Source: Lachnospiraceae bacterium
GTDB lineage: Bacteria; Bacillota; Clostridia; Lachnospirales; Lachnospiraceae
Reading direction: 5' to 3'
Assembly: GCA_017438775.1 (NCBI GenBank)
Contig: JAFRUR010000086.1
Location: 1 to 61,075, forward strand
Length of the DNA: 61,075 nt
Shown here piece by piece: positions 53,394-60,987 of this stretch; the stretch's first letter is position 1, and the number at the start of each line of letters is the position of its first letter. The notes beneath the pieces are model-generated. The model saw nothing but the letters and a program-made list of their open reading frames with translations, did not search any database and was not told where the DNA came from. The position numbers were made by a program, and so were the translations under genes.

Positions 53394-54938
53394 ATGCGCC
53401 GAAGAGATAAAAAGAGACAATGGATCGCCCGTGCGCTTGCGCTCGTGCTGGTCATCCTCCTGCTTTTGGGAGCGATATCGGCGCGCGGCGCGGAGGCGAC
53501 GACCGGACCCGAAGATACCGATCCGGTCACGACAGAAGAGCAGACCACGGAAGAGGAGACGCAGGGCGCGGTCAGCGAACCCGCGGAAAACAACGTGGCC
53601 CTGGCCTCGCTCGTCATCTCTCCCGGAGAAATGGAGCCGGCCTTTGCCCCGGACGTTTTCGCGTACACCCTTGAGGTGCCGGCCGGGCAGGAGCGCGTCG
53701 TGGCGGAAGCCGTCGCGGCGGATCCCGACGGGACCCGGGTCATCATCAGCGGATACGATCACCTGCAGGTGGGAGAGAACAAGCTCTATGTGACCGTCAC
53801 GGCCAAGGAGGGCAGCGGTTCCTCCAAGTACACCGTGACCATCATTCGTCCGAAGGACGAGGAGACCACGCCGGCACAGACGCAGGAGAGCACCGCTCCC
53901 GCGACGACGGAGCCCGAGACTTCGAGCGAGCCGGAGACCTCCTCCGAACCGGAAACTTCCTCCGAGCCGGAGAAGACCGAGGCGGAGATCACCACGGAAG
54001 CCGCACCCACGGAGCCCCCGACCACCCAGGCACCCCCCGAGACGGAGCCGAAGAGCTGGCTGGAGAAGCTTCTCGGAATCGACCGGAGCGTCCTCTGGAT
54101 CGTGGCCGGCGCGGCCGGACTGGTGCTGCTGATCGTCCTGATCGCCCTCATCCGCCTGCTCCACCGCGGAGACCCGGATGCGGAGGACTTCGACGACGAC
54201 CCGGACGGCCCGGACGGCGGCCCTGACGTGAAGACCGAGACTAACATCGCCGAGGAGGCCGCGCCCGCCGCGGCCGCGGCAGAAGGGAGCGCGCCTCATG
54301 AAGGCGAAGCAGGTCAAGCAGATCAAGAGCTTTCTGGAGTCGCTGCCGCAGCGGCTGTCGGACTGGCAGCAGAAGCAGGAGATCAAGGCCCTGCCGGAAG
54401 CGGAGCAGAAGCTGGCGAACCTGGGGCTGAAGTATCAGCTGAAGCAGGAGAAGCGGGAGAAGAAGGCCGCGGTCAAGGTGCAGAAGAAGCACGCGAAGCG
54501 GCGCAGGAAGCTCCTGAAGCGGGCGCTCAAGTGGAAGGTGCTCACCCTGCCGAAGAAGCGGAAGAAGTAACGGCGGCCGTGACTGCTGCGCAGCTCGGTG
54601 CTGAGGACGATCCGTTTGAATTCGTGGACCTCGAGGATGCGATCGCGGAGACTGCCGCGGCCGAGACTGTGCAGGCCGCGGAGGCAGCTGCGGAAGAGAG
54701 CGCCGAGGCCGCGGAGGCCGCTGCGGAAGAGACCGTGCAGGCCACGGAGGCAGCTGCGGAAGAGACCGTCCAGGCTGCGGAGGCAGCTGCGGAAGAGACC
54801 GCGCAGGCCGCGGAGGCCGCTGCGGAAGAGACCGCCCAGGCCGCGGAGACCGCTGCGGAAGAGACCTTGCAGGCCGCGGAAGCGGTTGCGGAAGAGACCG
54901 CCCAGGCTGCGGACGATTTTGAGTTCTTCGACCTGTAA
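53394..54938 (+). CDS. Cadherin-like beta-sandwich membrane protein with hendecad-repeat tail (514 aa)
   Basis: In order: basic N-terminus and signal/anchor helix (about 10-30); an acidic Thr/Glu linker; a cadherin-like beta-sandwich domain (about 65-152, ASLVISPGEMEPAFAPDVF ... KYTVTIIR); Pro/Thr/Glu repeats including TSSEPE units; a transmembrane helix (about 238-258); an acidic cytoplasmic region; a Gly/Ala/Glu stretch (about 302-392) that is a frame-shadow of the nested ORF at 54298; and seven 11-residue repeats before a final DDFEFFDL. G/C at third positions is strong in the first 300 codons, fails over the nested ORF, then returns in the repeats. So the middle is probably not under selection in this frame. 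GAGGAG precedes the ATG. Function unknown. Confidence 0.7.
   Translation: MRRRDKKRQWIARALALVLVILLLLGAISARGAEATTGPEDTDPVTTEEQTTEEETQGAVSEPAENNVALASLVISPGEMEPAFAPDVFAYTLEVPAGQERVVAEAVAADPDGTRVIISGYDHLQVGENKLYVTVTAKEGSGSSKYTVTIIRPKDEETTPAQTQESTAPATTEPETSSEPETSSEPETSSEPEKTEAEITTEAAPTEPPTTQAPPETEPKSWLEKLLGIDRSVLWIVAGAAGLVLLIVLIALIRLLHRGDPDAEDFDDDPDGPDGGPDVKTETNIAEEAAPAAAAAEGSAPHEGEAGQADQELSGVAAAAAVGLAAEAGDQGPAGSGAEAGEPGAEVSAEAGEAGEEGRGQGAEEAREAAQEAPEAGAQVEGAHPAEEAEEVTAAVTAAQLGAEDDPFEFVDLEDAIAETAAAETVQAAEAAAEESAEAAEAAAEETVQATEAAAEETVQAAEAAAEETAQAAEAAAEETAQAAETAAEETLQAAEAVAEETAQAADDFEFFDL
54298..54570 (+). CDS. Nested out-of-frame basic protein (90 aa)
   Basis: Lies wholly inside the preceding ORF, one frame over. 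Nearly every codon ends in G or C, unlike the enclosing frame here, so this is the frame that looks selected. It has its own SD (AGAAGGGAG, 54281-54289), ATG and TAA. The product is very basic (MKAKQVKQIKSFLES ... KWKVLTLPKKRKK) and largely helical. It may be a true overlapping gene, or the remains of a frameshift in the enclosing gene. No family recognised. Confidence 0.55.
   Translation: MKAKQVKQIKSFLESLPQRLSDWQQKQEIKALPEAEQKLANLGLKYQLKQEKREKKAAVKVQKKHAKRRRKLLKRALKWKVLTLPKKRKK
54681..54911 (+). repeat. Seven in-frame 33-base tandem repeats
   Basis: Each unit encodes an 11-residue E-A-A-A-E-E-T-x-Q-A-A type block. Differences between units are mainly at third positions of the long reading frame, so that frame is translated here. 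Hendecad spacing suggests a long alpha-helix or right-handed coiled coil, strongly acidic. Confidence 0.85.
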
Positions 54939-54984
54939 AGCGGCCGGAGGACATCGACCGAAAGAAAACCCCGATCCGGGGATG

Positions 54985-55021
54985 CAGAGACGCGCGAAAA
55001 CCCGTGCGTCTCTGTTTTTTT
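54985..55021 (+). terminator. Terminator after the cadherin-like gene
   Basis: Nine-base stem CAGAGACGC/GCGTCTCTG followed by TTTTTTT. Confidence 0.85.
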
Positions 55022-55039
55022 GTGTTATACTGAAACAGA

Positions 55040-55350
55040 GCCCTCCGCCGAAAGCGGGAAAAACCGCTTTCGGAGGTACGAAACCTGCACAAGGGCCTTC
55101 GCGGTCTGACGTTTGTTCTGCGGCCTGACGTGTTTGGAAACGTCGGATGCGAAGCGGTTCGAAAAGAGCAGGGCCCGGGAAACGGCCGGATGCGAAGAGA
55201 GCTCTGAAGAAAAAACATCCGGGAAACGGCCGGATGCGAAGAGCGTCCTGAAGAAAAAAGCATCCCGGAAACGGCCCGGATGCGAAATGTGTTCTGAAAG
55301 AAGCGGCGTCCGGGAATCGTCCGGATGTAAGCAGGTTCTGAAAAAAAGAG
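55040..55350. repeat. Intergenic hairpin and about five degenerate ~45-base tandem repeats
   Basis: A long hairpin (CCGAAAGCGG/CCGCTTTCGG, 55048-55073) is followed by about five copies of a unit of roughly 43-46 bases starting near 55131, 55172, 55215, 55261 and 55307. The core of a unit is a small dyad, CATCCGG-GAAACGG-CCGGATG, then GCGAAG, a variable segment and TTCTGAAGAAAAA. The units lie between a terminator and the SIMPL gene SD. They give no convincing protein in any frame. Confidence 0.75.
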
Positions 55351-55369
55351 TATCGGAAAGGAGACAACG

Positions 55370-56050
55370 ATGGCGGAAAAACGCGTCATCCGGGTGACCG
55401 GATACGGACAGCTGAAGCTCCCGCCGGATCTGACCCGTCTGATGATCGGGCTGACCGGGACCGAAAAGGAGTACGCGCAGGCGCTCACGCGCTGTGAGGA
55501 GAAGACCCGCGCTCTGCGGGAGGCCGTCGCGCCCTTCGGCTTTGCCGAAGAGGATCTCAAGACCACGGAGTTCCGTGTGGATACGCGCTACGAGAGCGAG
55601 CAGGACAAGCACGGAAACTGGCGCCAGGTGTTTGCGGGCTATCAGTACACGCATCGCCTGAAGCTGGAATTCCCGGTGGACAACGACCGCCTTGGCAAGG
55701 TCCTCTACGCCGTGGCCCACGCGGACACGGTGCCGGAGATCAGCCTGCAGTATACCGTGGCGGATGTGGAAGCGGCCAAGAACTCCCTGATCGGAAAGGC
55801 CGTGGAGGATGCGCGGGAGAAGGCCGCGATCCTGACGCAGGCCGCAGACGTGGCGCTCGGCGATGTCCTCTCGATCAACTATGCGGAGAACGGCATGCGC
55901 TTTGAGACGGATACGATGTTCCTGCGCGAGGAGAGCGCCGCCTTCGGCGCGCCCAGGATGAAGGCCGCTTCCTACGACATGGCCGTGCAGCCGGACGACA
56001 TCACCGTGCGCGACTCCGTGACGGTGGTCTGGGAGATCGGGAAAGCATGA
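55370..56050 (+). CDS. SIMPL domain (DUF541) protein (226 aa)
   Basis: MAEKRVIRVTGYGQLKLPPDL and the SLQYTVADVEAAKNSLIGKAVEDAREKA helix are typical of SIMPL proteins, which form oligomers of uncertain function. Unlike many, it has no signal peptide, so it is predicted cytoplasmic. AAAGGAGAC precedes the ATG. It overlaps the next gene by four bases (ATGA). Confidence 0.9.
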   Translation: MAEKRVIRVTGYGQLKLPPDLTRLMIGLTGTEKEYAQALTRCEEKTRALREAVAPFGFAEEDLKTTEFRVDTRYESEQDKHGNWRQVFAGYQYTHRLKLEFPVDNDRLGKVLYAVAHADTVPEISLQYTVADVEAAKNSLIGKAVEDAREKAAILTQAADVALGDVLSINYAENGMRFETDTMFLREESAAFGAPRMKAASYDMAVQPDDITVRDSVTVVWEIGKA

Positions 56051-56910
56051 GGGCGGAGGCATTTGCCCCGGTCCTCGACCGGATCCGGGAAGAGGGTCTG
56101 ACCGTTTACGGGATCGAGACCTGGGACGGAGAGGAGGAGCAGATCCTCCTGCGGCGCGACACAAAACGGCACAACATCTATTCCGTGACCAAGGCGGTCA
56201 CCGGACTTGCCGCAGGCATGGCCATCGACCGGGGCGTGATCGCGGCGGATTCTCCGGTCGCGGACTTCTTCCCCGAGATCGGGGCGGATCCGGACCGCGC
56301 GGCGCGCTTTGCCGGCGTCACCCTGGAGCGGCTTTTGACGATGTCCCTGCCCGGCATGGACTTTCAGGTCGGGGGAGACAGCTGGCTGGAGCACGCGCTC
56401 TCCCAGCCCGTCGAGGCGCAGGACCGGGGGTTCTGCTACAGCAACCAGACCGCGTACCTCGCGGGCGTGGCCGTGTCGCGGGCGCTGGGCGAGGACCTGG
56501 GCCCCTTCCTGCAGCGGGAACTGTTTGCGCCGCTCGGGATCACGCCGCCCAAATATGAGCGCAGCCCGGAGGGCCTCTTTTACGGCGCCTCGAAGCTGCG
56601 TCTGAACACGTCGGAGACCGCGAAAATCGGCCGGATCTATCTGGGATACGGCGAGGCCTTCGGCCGGCGCTTCGTCTCGGAGACCTACGTCCGGCGCGCG
56701 CTCACGCCCCTGCAGCCGACAGACGGCGAGGGTTACGGATACTATCTCTGGAAGCGCGGCAGCAGCATGGTCATGGAGGGCACCAACGGCCAGCGGGTCA
56801 TTCTGTGCCCGGAGCGCGGCCGCATGCTCACGATGCTGGCGCATATCGAGAGTGAAGAGATCGCGGATCGTCTGACGGCGTTTCTCCGCGACGCGCTGCT
56901 TGAGGCGTGA
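56047..56910 (+). CDS. Serine hydrolase of the beta-lactamase/PBP superfamily (287 aa)
   Basis: The active-site S-x2-K is SVTK at about residues 46-49, and the Y-x-N motif is YSN in CYSNQTAYLAG. There is no signal peptide, so a cytoplasmic class C-like esterase or peptidase is more likely than a secreted beta-lactamase. Length is short for the family (usually 350 or more). Translation is coupled to the SIMPL gene through the ATGA overlap. Confidence 0.88.
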   Translation: MRAEAFAPVLDRIREEGLTVYGIETWDGEEEQILLRRDTKRHNIYSVTKAVTGLAAGMAIDRGVIAADSPVADFFPEIGADPDRAARFAGVTLERLLTMSLPGMDFQVGGDSWLEHALSQPVEAQDRGFCYSNQTAYLAGVAVSRALGEDLGPFLQRELFAPLGITPPKYERSPEGLFYGASKLRLNTSETAKIGRIYLGYGEAFGRRFVSETYVRRALTPLQPTDGEGYGYYLWKRGSSMVMEGTNGQRVILCPERGRMLTMLAHIESEEIADRLTAFLRDALLEA

Positions 56911-57115
56911 GGAAAAGCAGACTCTGAAGATCGGCTTTTTGGATAGATCGGAAAAGTCGCAGAGACAGAACGGTGCAAACAGAACCGGCGGGTGCTTCGC
57001 CTGTCGGACCAGTCACCGGAGGCAGAACGGCAGGGAGCGGGGGGAACCCGGAGATCCTCTGAGGATATCGGAAGAAAACCGTCCCGGAAAAAGCAGAATC
57101 AGGAAGGAAAGAGAT

Positions 57116-57433
57116 ATGGCACAGATCGAAAGGGTCCGCCACATGGAAGAGGCGTATGACAATGCCCTCGCGGCGGTGAAGCGGATGCAGGAGGCGCTTG
57201 ACGCCTACGAGGCGTCGCTGGACGGAATCGAGGAGCTGCAGGACTACATCGCCGGCAGCTGGCAGCGCGACTACGAAGACGACGAGGCGGGAAAATTCCC
57301 CGCGGACTTAAAACGCGGCGTCCTCTCGCAGGACGGGCTGTACGACATGCTGGCGGAGAACGAAGAGGTGATCGCCCGCATCCGCACCATCGCGGAAGAG
57401 TTCGCCGGCAAAAACGTCATGAACCTCTATTGA
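57116..57433 (+). CDS. DUF4298 protein (105 aa)
   Basis: Starts AQIERVRHMEEAYDNALAAV and contains ELQDYIAGSWQRDYEDDEAGKFP, the DUF4298 pattern. Small acidic helical protein of unknown function. AAGGAAAGAG precedes the ATG at 57116. The 205 bases before it (56911-57115) hold no further gene that I can see. After the stop a GC-rich hairpin without a T run (57441-57465) may act as a weak terminator. Confidence 0.85.
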   Translation: MAQIERVRHMEEAYDNALAAVKRMQEALDAYEASLDGIEELQDYIAGSWQRDYEDDEAGKFPADLKRGVLSQDGLYDMLAENEEVIARIRTIAEEFAGKNVMNLY

Positions 57434-57564
57434 CAACGCGCTCCCGGGGCCTGCAGGCCCGGGAGTCGAGATTCTTCGGTGATTCGGAGAAGATCTGATG
57501 CGGCAGCAGTTCGGAGAGGTTATTCAGGAAACTGCGACTGCCGAAACCGTGATGAAGAGAGGAA

Positions 57565-57600
57565 TCAAAAAAGAGCGAAACAGGTTTGTTTCGCTCTTTT
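57565..57600 (-). terminator. Terminator of the XRE gene at 57640
   Basis: Thirteen-base stem (57569-57581 with 57588-57600), followed on the minus strand by a run of T. Confidence 0.82.
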
Positions 57601-57639
57601 CTGACTGGCACTTCCCTGCGTGCCCGGCCGGAGGAATCG

Positions 57640-57990
57640 TCAGTTCTTTTCTTTCTTGAGTTCCTTGACGTGGGCCAGGAGCTCTTCTTTCCGGCTCTTT
57701 GGCATAGCAAGAGTCTCCCGCACAAGGCGGAAGAGAACGGGGTCTTCCTCGCGATCGACCACATAAGAGGAAGGCTTCGGGTCGTCCGTGTCTCCGGTCA
57801 GGTAATCAGCCGACGTGCCGAGCACCTGTGCCATGACCAAAATGATGGGGTACGTGGGGTTGCGCTCTCCGGATTCGTATCGCAGGTAGCCGCTTTGGGT
57901 CAGATGCATGCGGCGCGAGGCTTCCAGTTTGGAAATGCCAAGCTTCTGTCGGCGTTCGGAGAGACGGTCGGCGATCAGCTTCGGTTTCAT
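57640..57990 (-). CDS. XRE-family helix-turn-helix regulator (116 aa)
   Basis: HTH at residues 4-62 (IADRLSERRQKLGISKLEAS ... GYLRYESGERNP), then a short linker and a C-terminal helix pair. The ATG at 57990 is chosen because AAAGGGGA lies at proper spacing; an upstream in-frame ATG has none. It diverges from the gntR operon across 390 bases that include a long inverted repeat. Confidence 0.88.
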   Translation of the reverse strand: MKPKLIADRLSERRQKLGISKLEASRRMHLTQSGYLRYESGERNPTYPIILVMAQVLGTSADYLTGDTDDPKPSSYVVDREEDPVLFRLVRETLAMPKSRKEELLAHVKELKKEKN

Positions 57991-58380
57991 TGGAATCGTC
58001 CCCTTTTTGTTATAATAGCGTGCCCGAATATGCAATTGTCAGAAAACGAAGTATGACAATGATATATTTTCTATCTCTTTCTAGCCCCACTATAGCAAGA
58101 AACCCGGAAAAAGGGAAGCGTTTTTTTCCAAATCCGCCCCCTAGGAATACCTTGCATGCGCGGTATTCCCTGGGGACAAGGCGGACATTTCTTTGGGTAC
58201 GGGACCCCCTGTTTTCAAGTGTGGGAAAGTCATCCCCCGACATCCGCACGGATCCGCATAAAGGAGGAAGAACCACGGAGTTCGGGCGCGGGAAAGCCCT
58301 TGCACAAGCCCGCACAGTGTGCTATTATCACTATAACAGATATAACTCCCTGCAGACTATCAGAAAGACGGGTGAGAACG
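57991..58380. other. Divergent regulatory region with a perfect inverted repeat
   Basis: Contains the dyad GGAATACC-N10-GGTATTCC (58144-58151 and 58162-58169), flanked by CCCC and GGGG that extend the symmetry (58138-58175), and the gntR promoter at 58300-58328. No open reading frame here looks real. Confidence 0.65.
58300..58328 (+). promoter_or_regulatory. Promoter of the gntR-mcsA-mcsB-clpC operon
   Basis: TTGCAC (58300-58305), 17-base spacer, TATTAT (58323-58328). The spacer and -10 region, AGTGTGCTATTATCACTATAA, partly matches half-sites known for YtrA-type GntR regulators, which would mean autoregulation. No CtsR heptad repeat (GGTCAAA) is visible. Confidence 0.65.
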
Positions 58381-58773
58381 GTGTTTTACATCGAAATGGA
58401 CTTTAACAGCGACGAGGCGCTCTACGTGCAGCTGTGCAATCAGATCATCCTTGGCATCGCCATGGACCGGCTGCGCGAGGGGGATGCCCTGCCCTCCGTG
58501 CGCCAGCTGGCGGACGATATCGGGATCAATATGCACACAGTCAACAAGGCCTACGGCATCCTGCGCCAGGAAGGGTTCTTAAAACTGGACCGCCGGCGCG
58601 GCGCGTTCATCTGCATGGATGCGGACAAGCGCCGTGCGGTGGAGGAATTGAAGGAAGACCTCTCCGTGGTGCTGGCCAAGGCCATCTGCAAGAATGTGAG
58701 CCGGGAAGAGGTCCACGCCATGGTGGACCGGCTGTACGACGCGTACATGACCGGCGGAGAGGAGGCGCGGTGA
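58381..58773 (+). CDS. GntR-family regulator, YtrA-like (130 aa)
   Basis: Winged helix of the GntR family (LRDGD-like REGDALPSVRQLADDIGINM, VNKAYGILRQEG) with only a short C-terminal dimerisation helix, as in the YtrA subfamily. The GTG at 58381 has a poor SD; ATG at 58396 is the alternative. Its stop shares a base with the mcsA start (TGATG), so it belongs to the operon and takes the place normally held by ctsR. Confidence 0.88.
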   Translation: MFYIEMDFNSDEALYVQLCNQIILGIAMDRLREGDALPSVRQLADDIGINMHTVNKAYGILRQEGFLKLDRRRGAFICMDADKRRAVEELKEDLSVVLAKAICKNVSREEVHAMVDRLYDAYMTGGEEAR

Positions 58774-59333
58774 TGCTTTGCGAGAGATGCAGACAGCGTG
58801 AGGCCACGGTGCGCTTTACCGAGGTGGTGAACGGCGTGTCGTCGGAGCATCATTTCTGCCTGGCCTGTGCGCGGGAAATGGATTTCGGGCCGTATTCGGC
58901 CATTCTGGAGAACTTCCCGATGGAGTGGCTCCTGTCGGGCCTCCTGGGCATCGGCGGAGGAGAGGGAGCGGAACAGGAAGAGGCGCCGCAGACCCGCTTC
59001 GAGATCACCTGCCCCACCTGCGGTACGACCTACAGCCAGTTCGTGAAGGATTCACGCTTCGGCTGCGCGGACTGCTACGGGGTCTTCGATCTCCTGATCG
59101 GAGAGAACATGAAGCACATCCACGGCGCGGAGCGGCACACGGGCAAGAAGCCGCGCATGCGGGCCGGTTCCGCCGCCGCGAAAGCCGCGCGGGCCGGCGC
59201 GAAGGAGACACGGGAGGAGACCCTGCAGATTCTGCGCTCCAAACTGAAGGAAGCGCTGCGGGAGGAGCAGTACGAGGATGCCGCCCGCCTGCGGGACGAG
59301 ATCCGGTCCCTGTCGGGAGGTGACGCGCAGTGA
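58773..59333 (+). CDS. mcsA: McsA-like zinc-finger/UVR protein (186 aa)
   Basis: Activator of the arginine kinase McsB. Four-cysteine zinc sites are visible as CERC...CLAC and CPTC...CADC, and the C-terminal UVR helix is LKEALREEQYEDAARLRDEI. GGAGGCG is the SD. Overlaps mcsB by four bases. The architecture matches McsA. Confidence 0.9.
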   Translation: MLCERCRQREATVRFTEVVNGVSSEHHFCLACAREMDFGPYSAILENFPMEWLLSGLLGIGGGEGAEQEEAPQTRFEITCPTCGTTYSQFVKDSRFGCADCYGVFDLLIGENMKHIHGAERHTGKKPRMRAGSAAAKAARAGAKETREETLQILRSKLKEALREEQYEDAARLRDEIRSLSGGDAQ

Positions 59334-60340
59334 AGTGGTACGAGAAAGCGAATCACCAGAGGGAGACCGTCGTCGCCAGCCGGGTGCGTCTGGTGCGCAA
59401 CGTGAAGGGACACCTCTTCCCGAACCGTCTGTCGGAGAAGGAGCGCCGCACTTTGCGCGAGGAACTGCAGGGCGCGCTCTCGCCCCTGTTCCCGGAGGAC
59501 GGATACACCTATCTTCAGACCGAGATCCTGTCGGAGCGGGAGCGCCGGGCCCTGCGGGAGCGGCGGCTCATCAACTCCACCCTGGCCGGACATGAGGATC
59601 CCATGGGGCTCTTCGTCTCGGACGACGACGAAAAGAGCATCCTGCTGTGCGGAGACGACCATCTCCGCCTTCAGAACACCCTGCCGGGCACGGCGCTTCT
59701 GCCTGCCTGGGAGGAACTGTCCAGACTGGACGACGCCATCGGCGAGGTCCTGCCCTACGCCTTTGACGAAAAATACGGATACCTGACCGCTTTCCCGACC
59801 AACGTCGGGACGGGGCTCAGGGCCACGGAGGTCCTGCATCTGCCGGCCCTCTCGCAGGACAAGAGCTTCCGCCGCCTCACGAGCGAGATGAACCGCTTCG
59901 GCATCATGGTGCGCCCCGTGTACGGGGAGGGCGCGGACGCCATGGGCGCCCTGTACGAGATCTCGAACCAGAAGACGCTGGGCCTCTCGGAAGCGGAGAT
60001 CATCGGCACCGTGCAGCGCATGGCAGGGCAGATGGCGACGCAGGAAAACAAACTCCGCAAGGCCCTGCGCGAGAAAGGCGGGGCATCGCGCGAGGACCAG
60101 GCCTACAAGGCCTACGGCGTCCTGCGCTACGCCCGGATCCTGACCTGCAAGGAGGCCATGACCTATCTCTCCTGCGTGCGAGCCGCGGTGGCGGACGGAT
60201 ACCTGACGCTGCGCGAGCCCGTCAACATGTACGGGCTGATGCTCAAGGTGCAGGAGGACGCCCTGCCGCAGATGGGGGGCAAGACGCCGGAAGAGATGCG
60301 CGCGATCCTGGTGCGCACGGCCCTTCCGGACCTGGAATGA
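59330..60340 (+). CDS. mcsB: McsB-like protein arginine kinase with altered active site (336 aa)
   Basis: Guanidino-kinase fold: VVASRVRLVRN, then ILLCGDDHLRLQ, FPTNVGTGLRATEVLHLPAL and QKTLGLSE. In McsB and arginine kinases the second motif is NEEDH; here residues 107-111 are C-G-D-D-H, so the catalytic Glu is Asp. The reactive-site Cys before PTNVGT is Phe155. The C-terminal RDxxRA pArg-binding motif reads PEEMRA. Activity may be reduced, changed or absent. It starts with GTG, overlapping mcsA by 4 bases. Confidence 0.88.
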   Translation: MKWYEKANHQRETVVASRVRLVRNVKGHLFPNRLSEKERRTLREELQGALSPLFPEDGYTYLQTEILSERERRALRERRLINSTLAGHEDPMGLFVSDDDEKSILLCGDDHLRLQNTLPGTALLPAWEELSRLDDAIGEVLPYAFDEKYGYLTAFPTNVGTGLRATEVLHLPALSQDKSFRRLTSEMNRFGIMVRPVYGEGADAMGALYEISNQKTLGLSEAEIIGTVQRMAGQMATQENKLRKALREKGGASREDQAYKAYGVLRYARILTCKEAMTYLSCVRAAVADGYLTLREPVNMYGLMLKVQEDALPQMGGKTPEEMRAILVRTALPDLE

Positions 60341-60366
60341 CGACTGCCGGATAAAGGAGGAAACAT

Positions 60367-60987
60367 ATGGACCGGTTTACGAATAAAGCGCGGGAGGCCC
60401 TGGCCCTCGCGGAAGAGGCCTCGGAGAATCTGGGGCACCTTTACGTAGGAAGCGAACACATCCTGATCGGCCTTCTCAAGGAGGGGACCGGGGTGGCGTC
60501 CGTGGTGCTCCGTCAGCACGGGGTCACGGAAGAAAAGCTCCTGGAGATGGTCAACCGTCTGATCGCGCCGCACACGGGCGCACAGATCCGCGACGCCGGG
60601 GGCTACACGCCCCGGGCCGCACGCCTGGTGGAGCGCGCCTCCGTGGAGGCGGACCGCTTCCAGTCGGAGCTCGTCGGGACGGAGCACCTGCTCATCTCCA
60701 TGCTCAAGGACGGCGACTGCGTCGGCAGCCGCCTGCTGACCACCCTGCACGTCAACGTGCAGCGCCTGTACGCGGACATTCTGGCCGCGATGGGACGCGA
60801 GGCGGACCGCGGGGCGGATCTGTCCGGGGGAGAGCAGAGCAGTACGCCCACCCTGGACCAGTATTCCCGCGACCTGACGGCTCTGGCGAAGGAAGGAAAG
60901 CTTGACCCCGTGATCGGCCGCGAGCAGGAGATCCAGCGGGTCATCCAGATCCTTTCGCGCCGCACCAAGAACAACCCCTGTCCCTGA
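60367..60987 (+). pseudogene. clpC: clpC, truncated by an insertion or rearrangement
   Basis: Normal ClpC N-terminus: the two Clp_N repeats ([33 protein letters not shown] ... [15 protein letters not shown]) and the start of the first AAA+ domain ([20 protein letters not shown]). Homology ends at RRTKNNPC, where the family continues with the Walker A region LIGEPGVGKT; here a Pro codon and a TGA follow at 60982-60987. The open frame is intact up to that point with a good AAAGGAGG, so the break is recent. Either an insertion in the genome or an assembly edge at a repeat. Confidence 0.85.

Noticed and set aside
54681-54911. Intergenic or CRISPR-like repeat
   Set aside because: The 33-base units are in frame, vary mainly at third positions and encode an 11-residue helical repeat, so they are coding.
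55131-55350. CRISPR array
   Set aside because: Units are degenerate and contiguous, with no unique spacers of constant length and no cas genes nearby.
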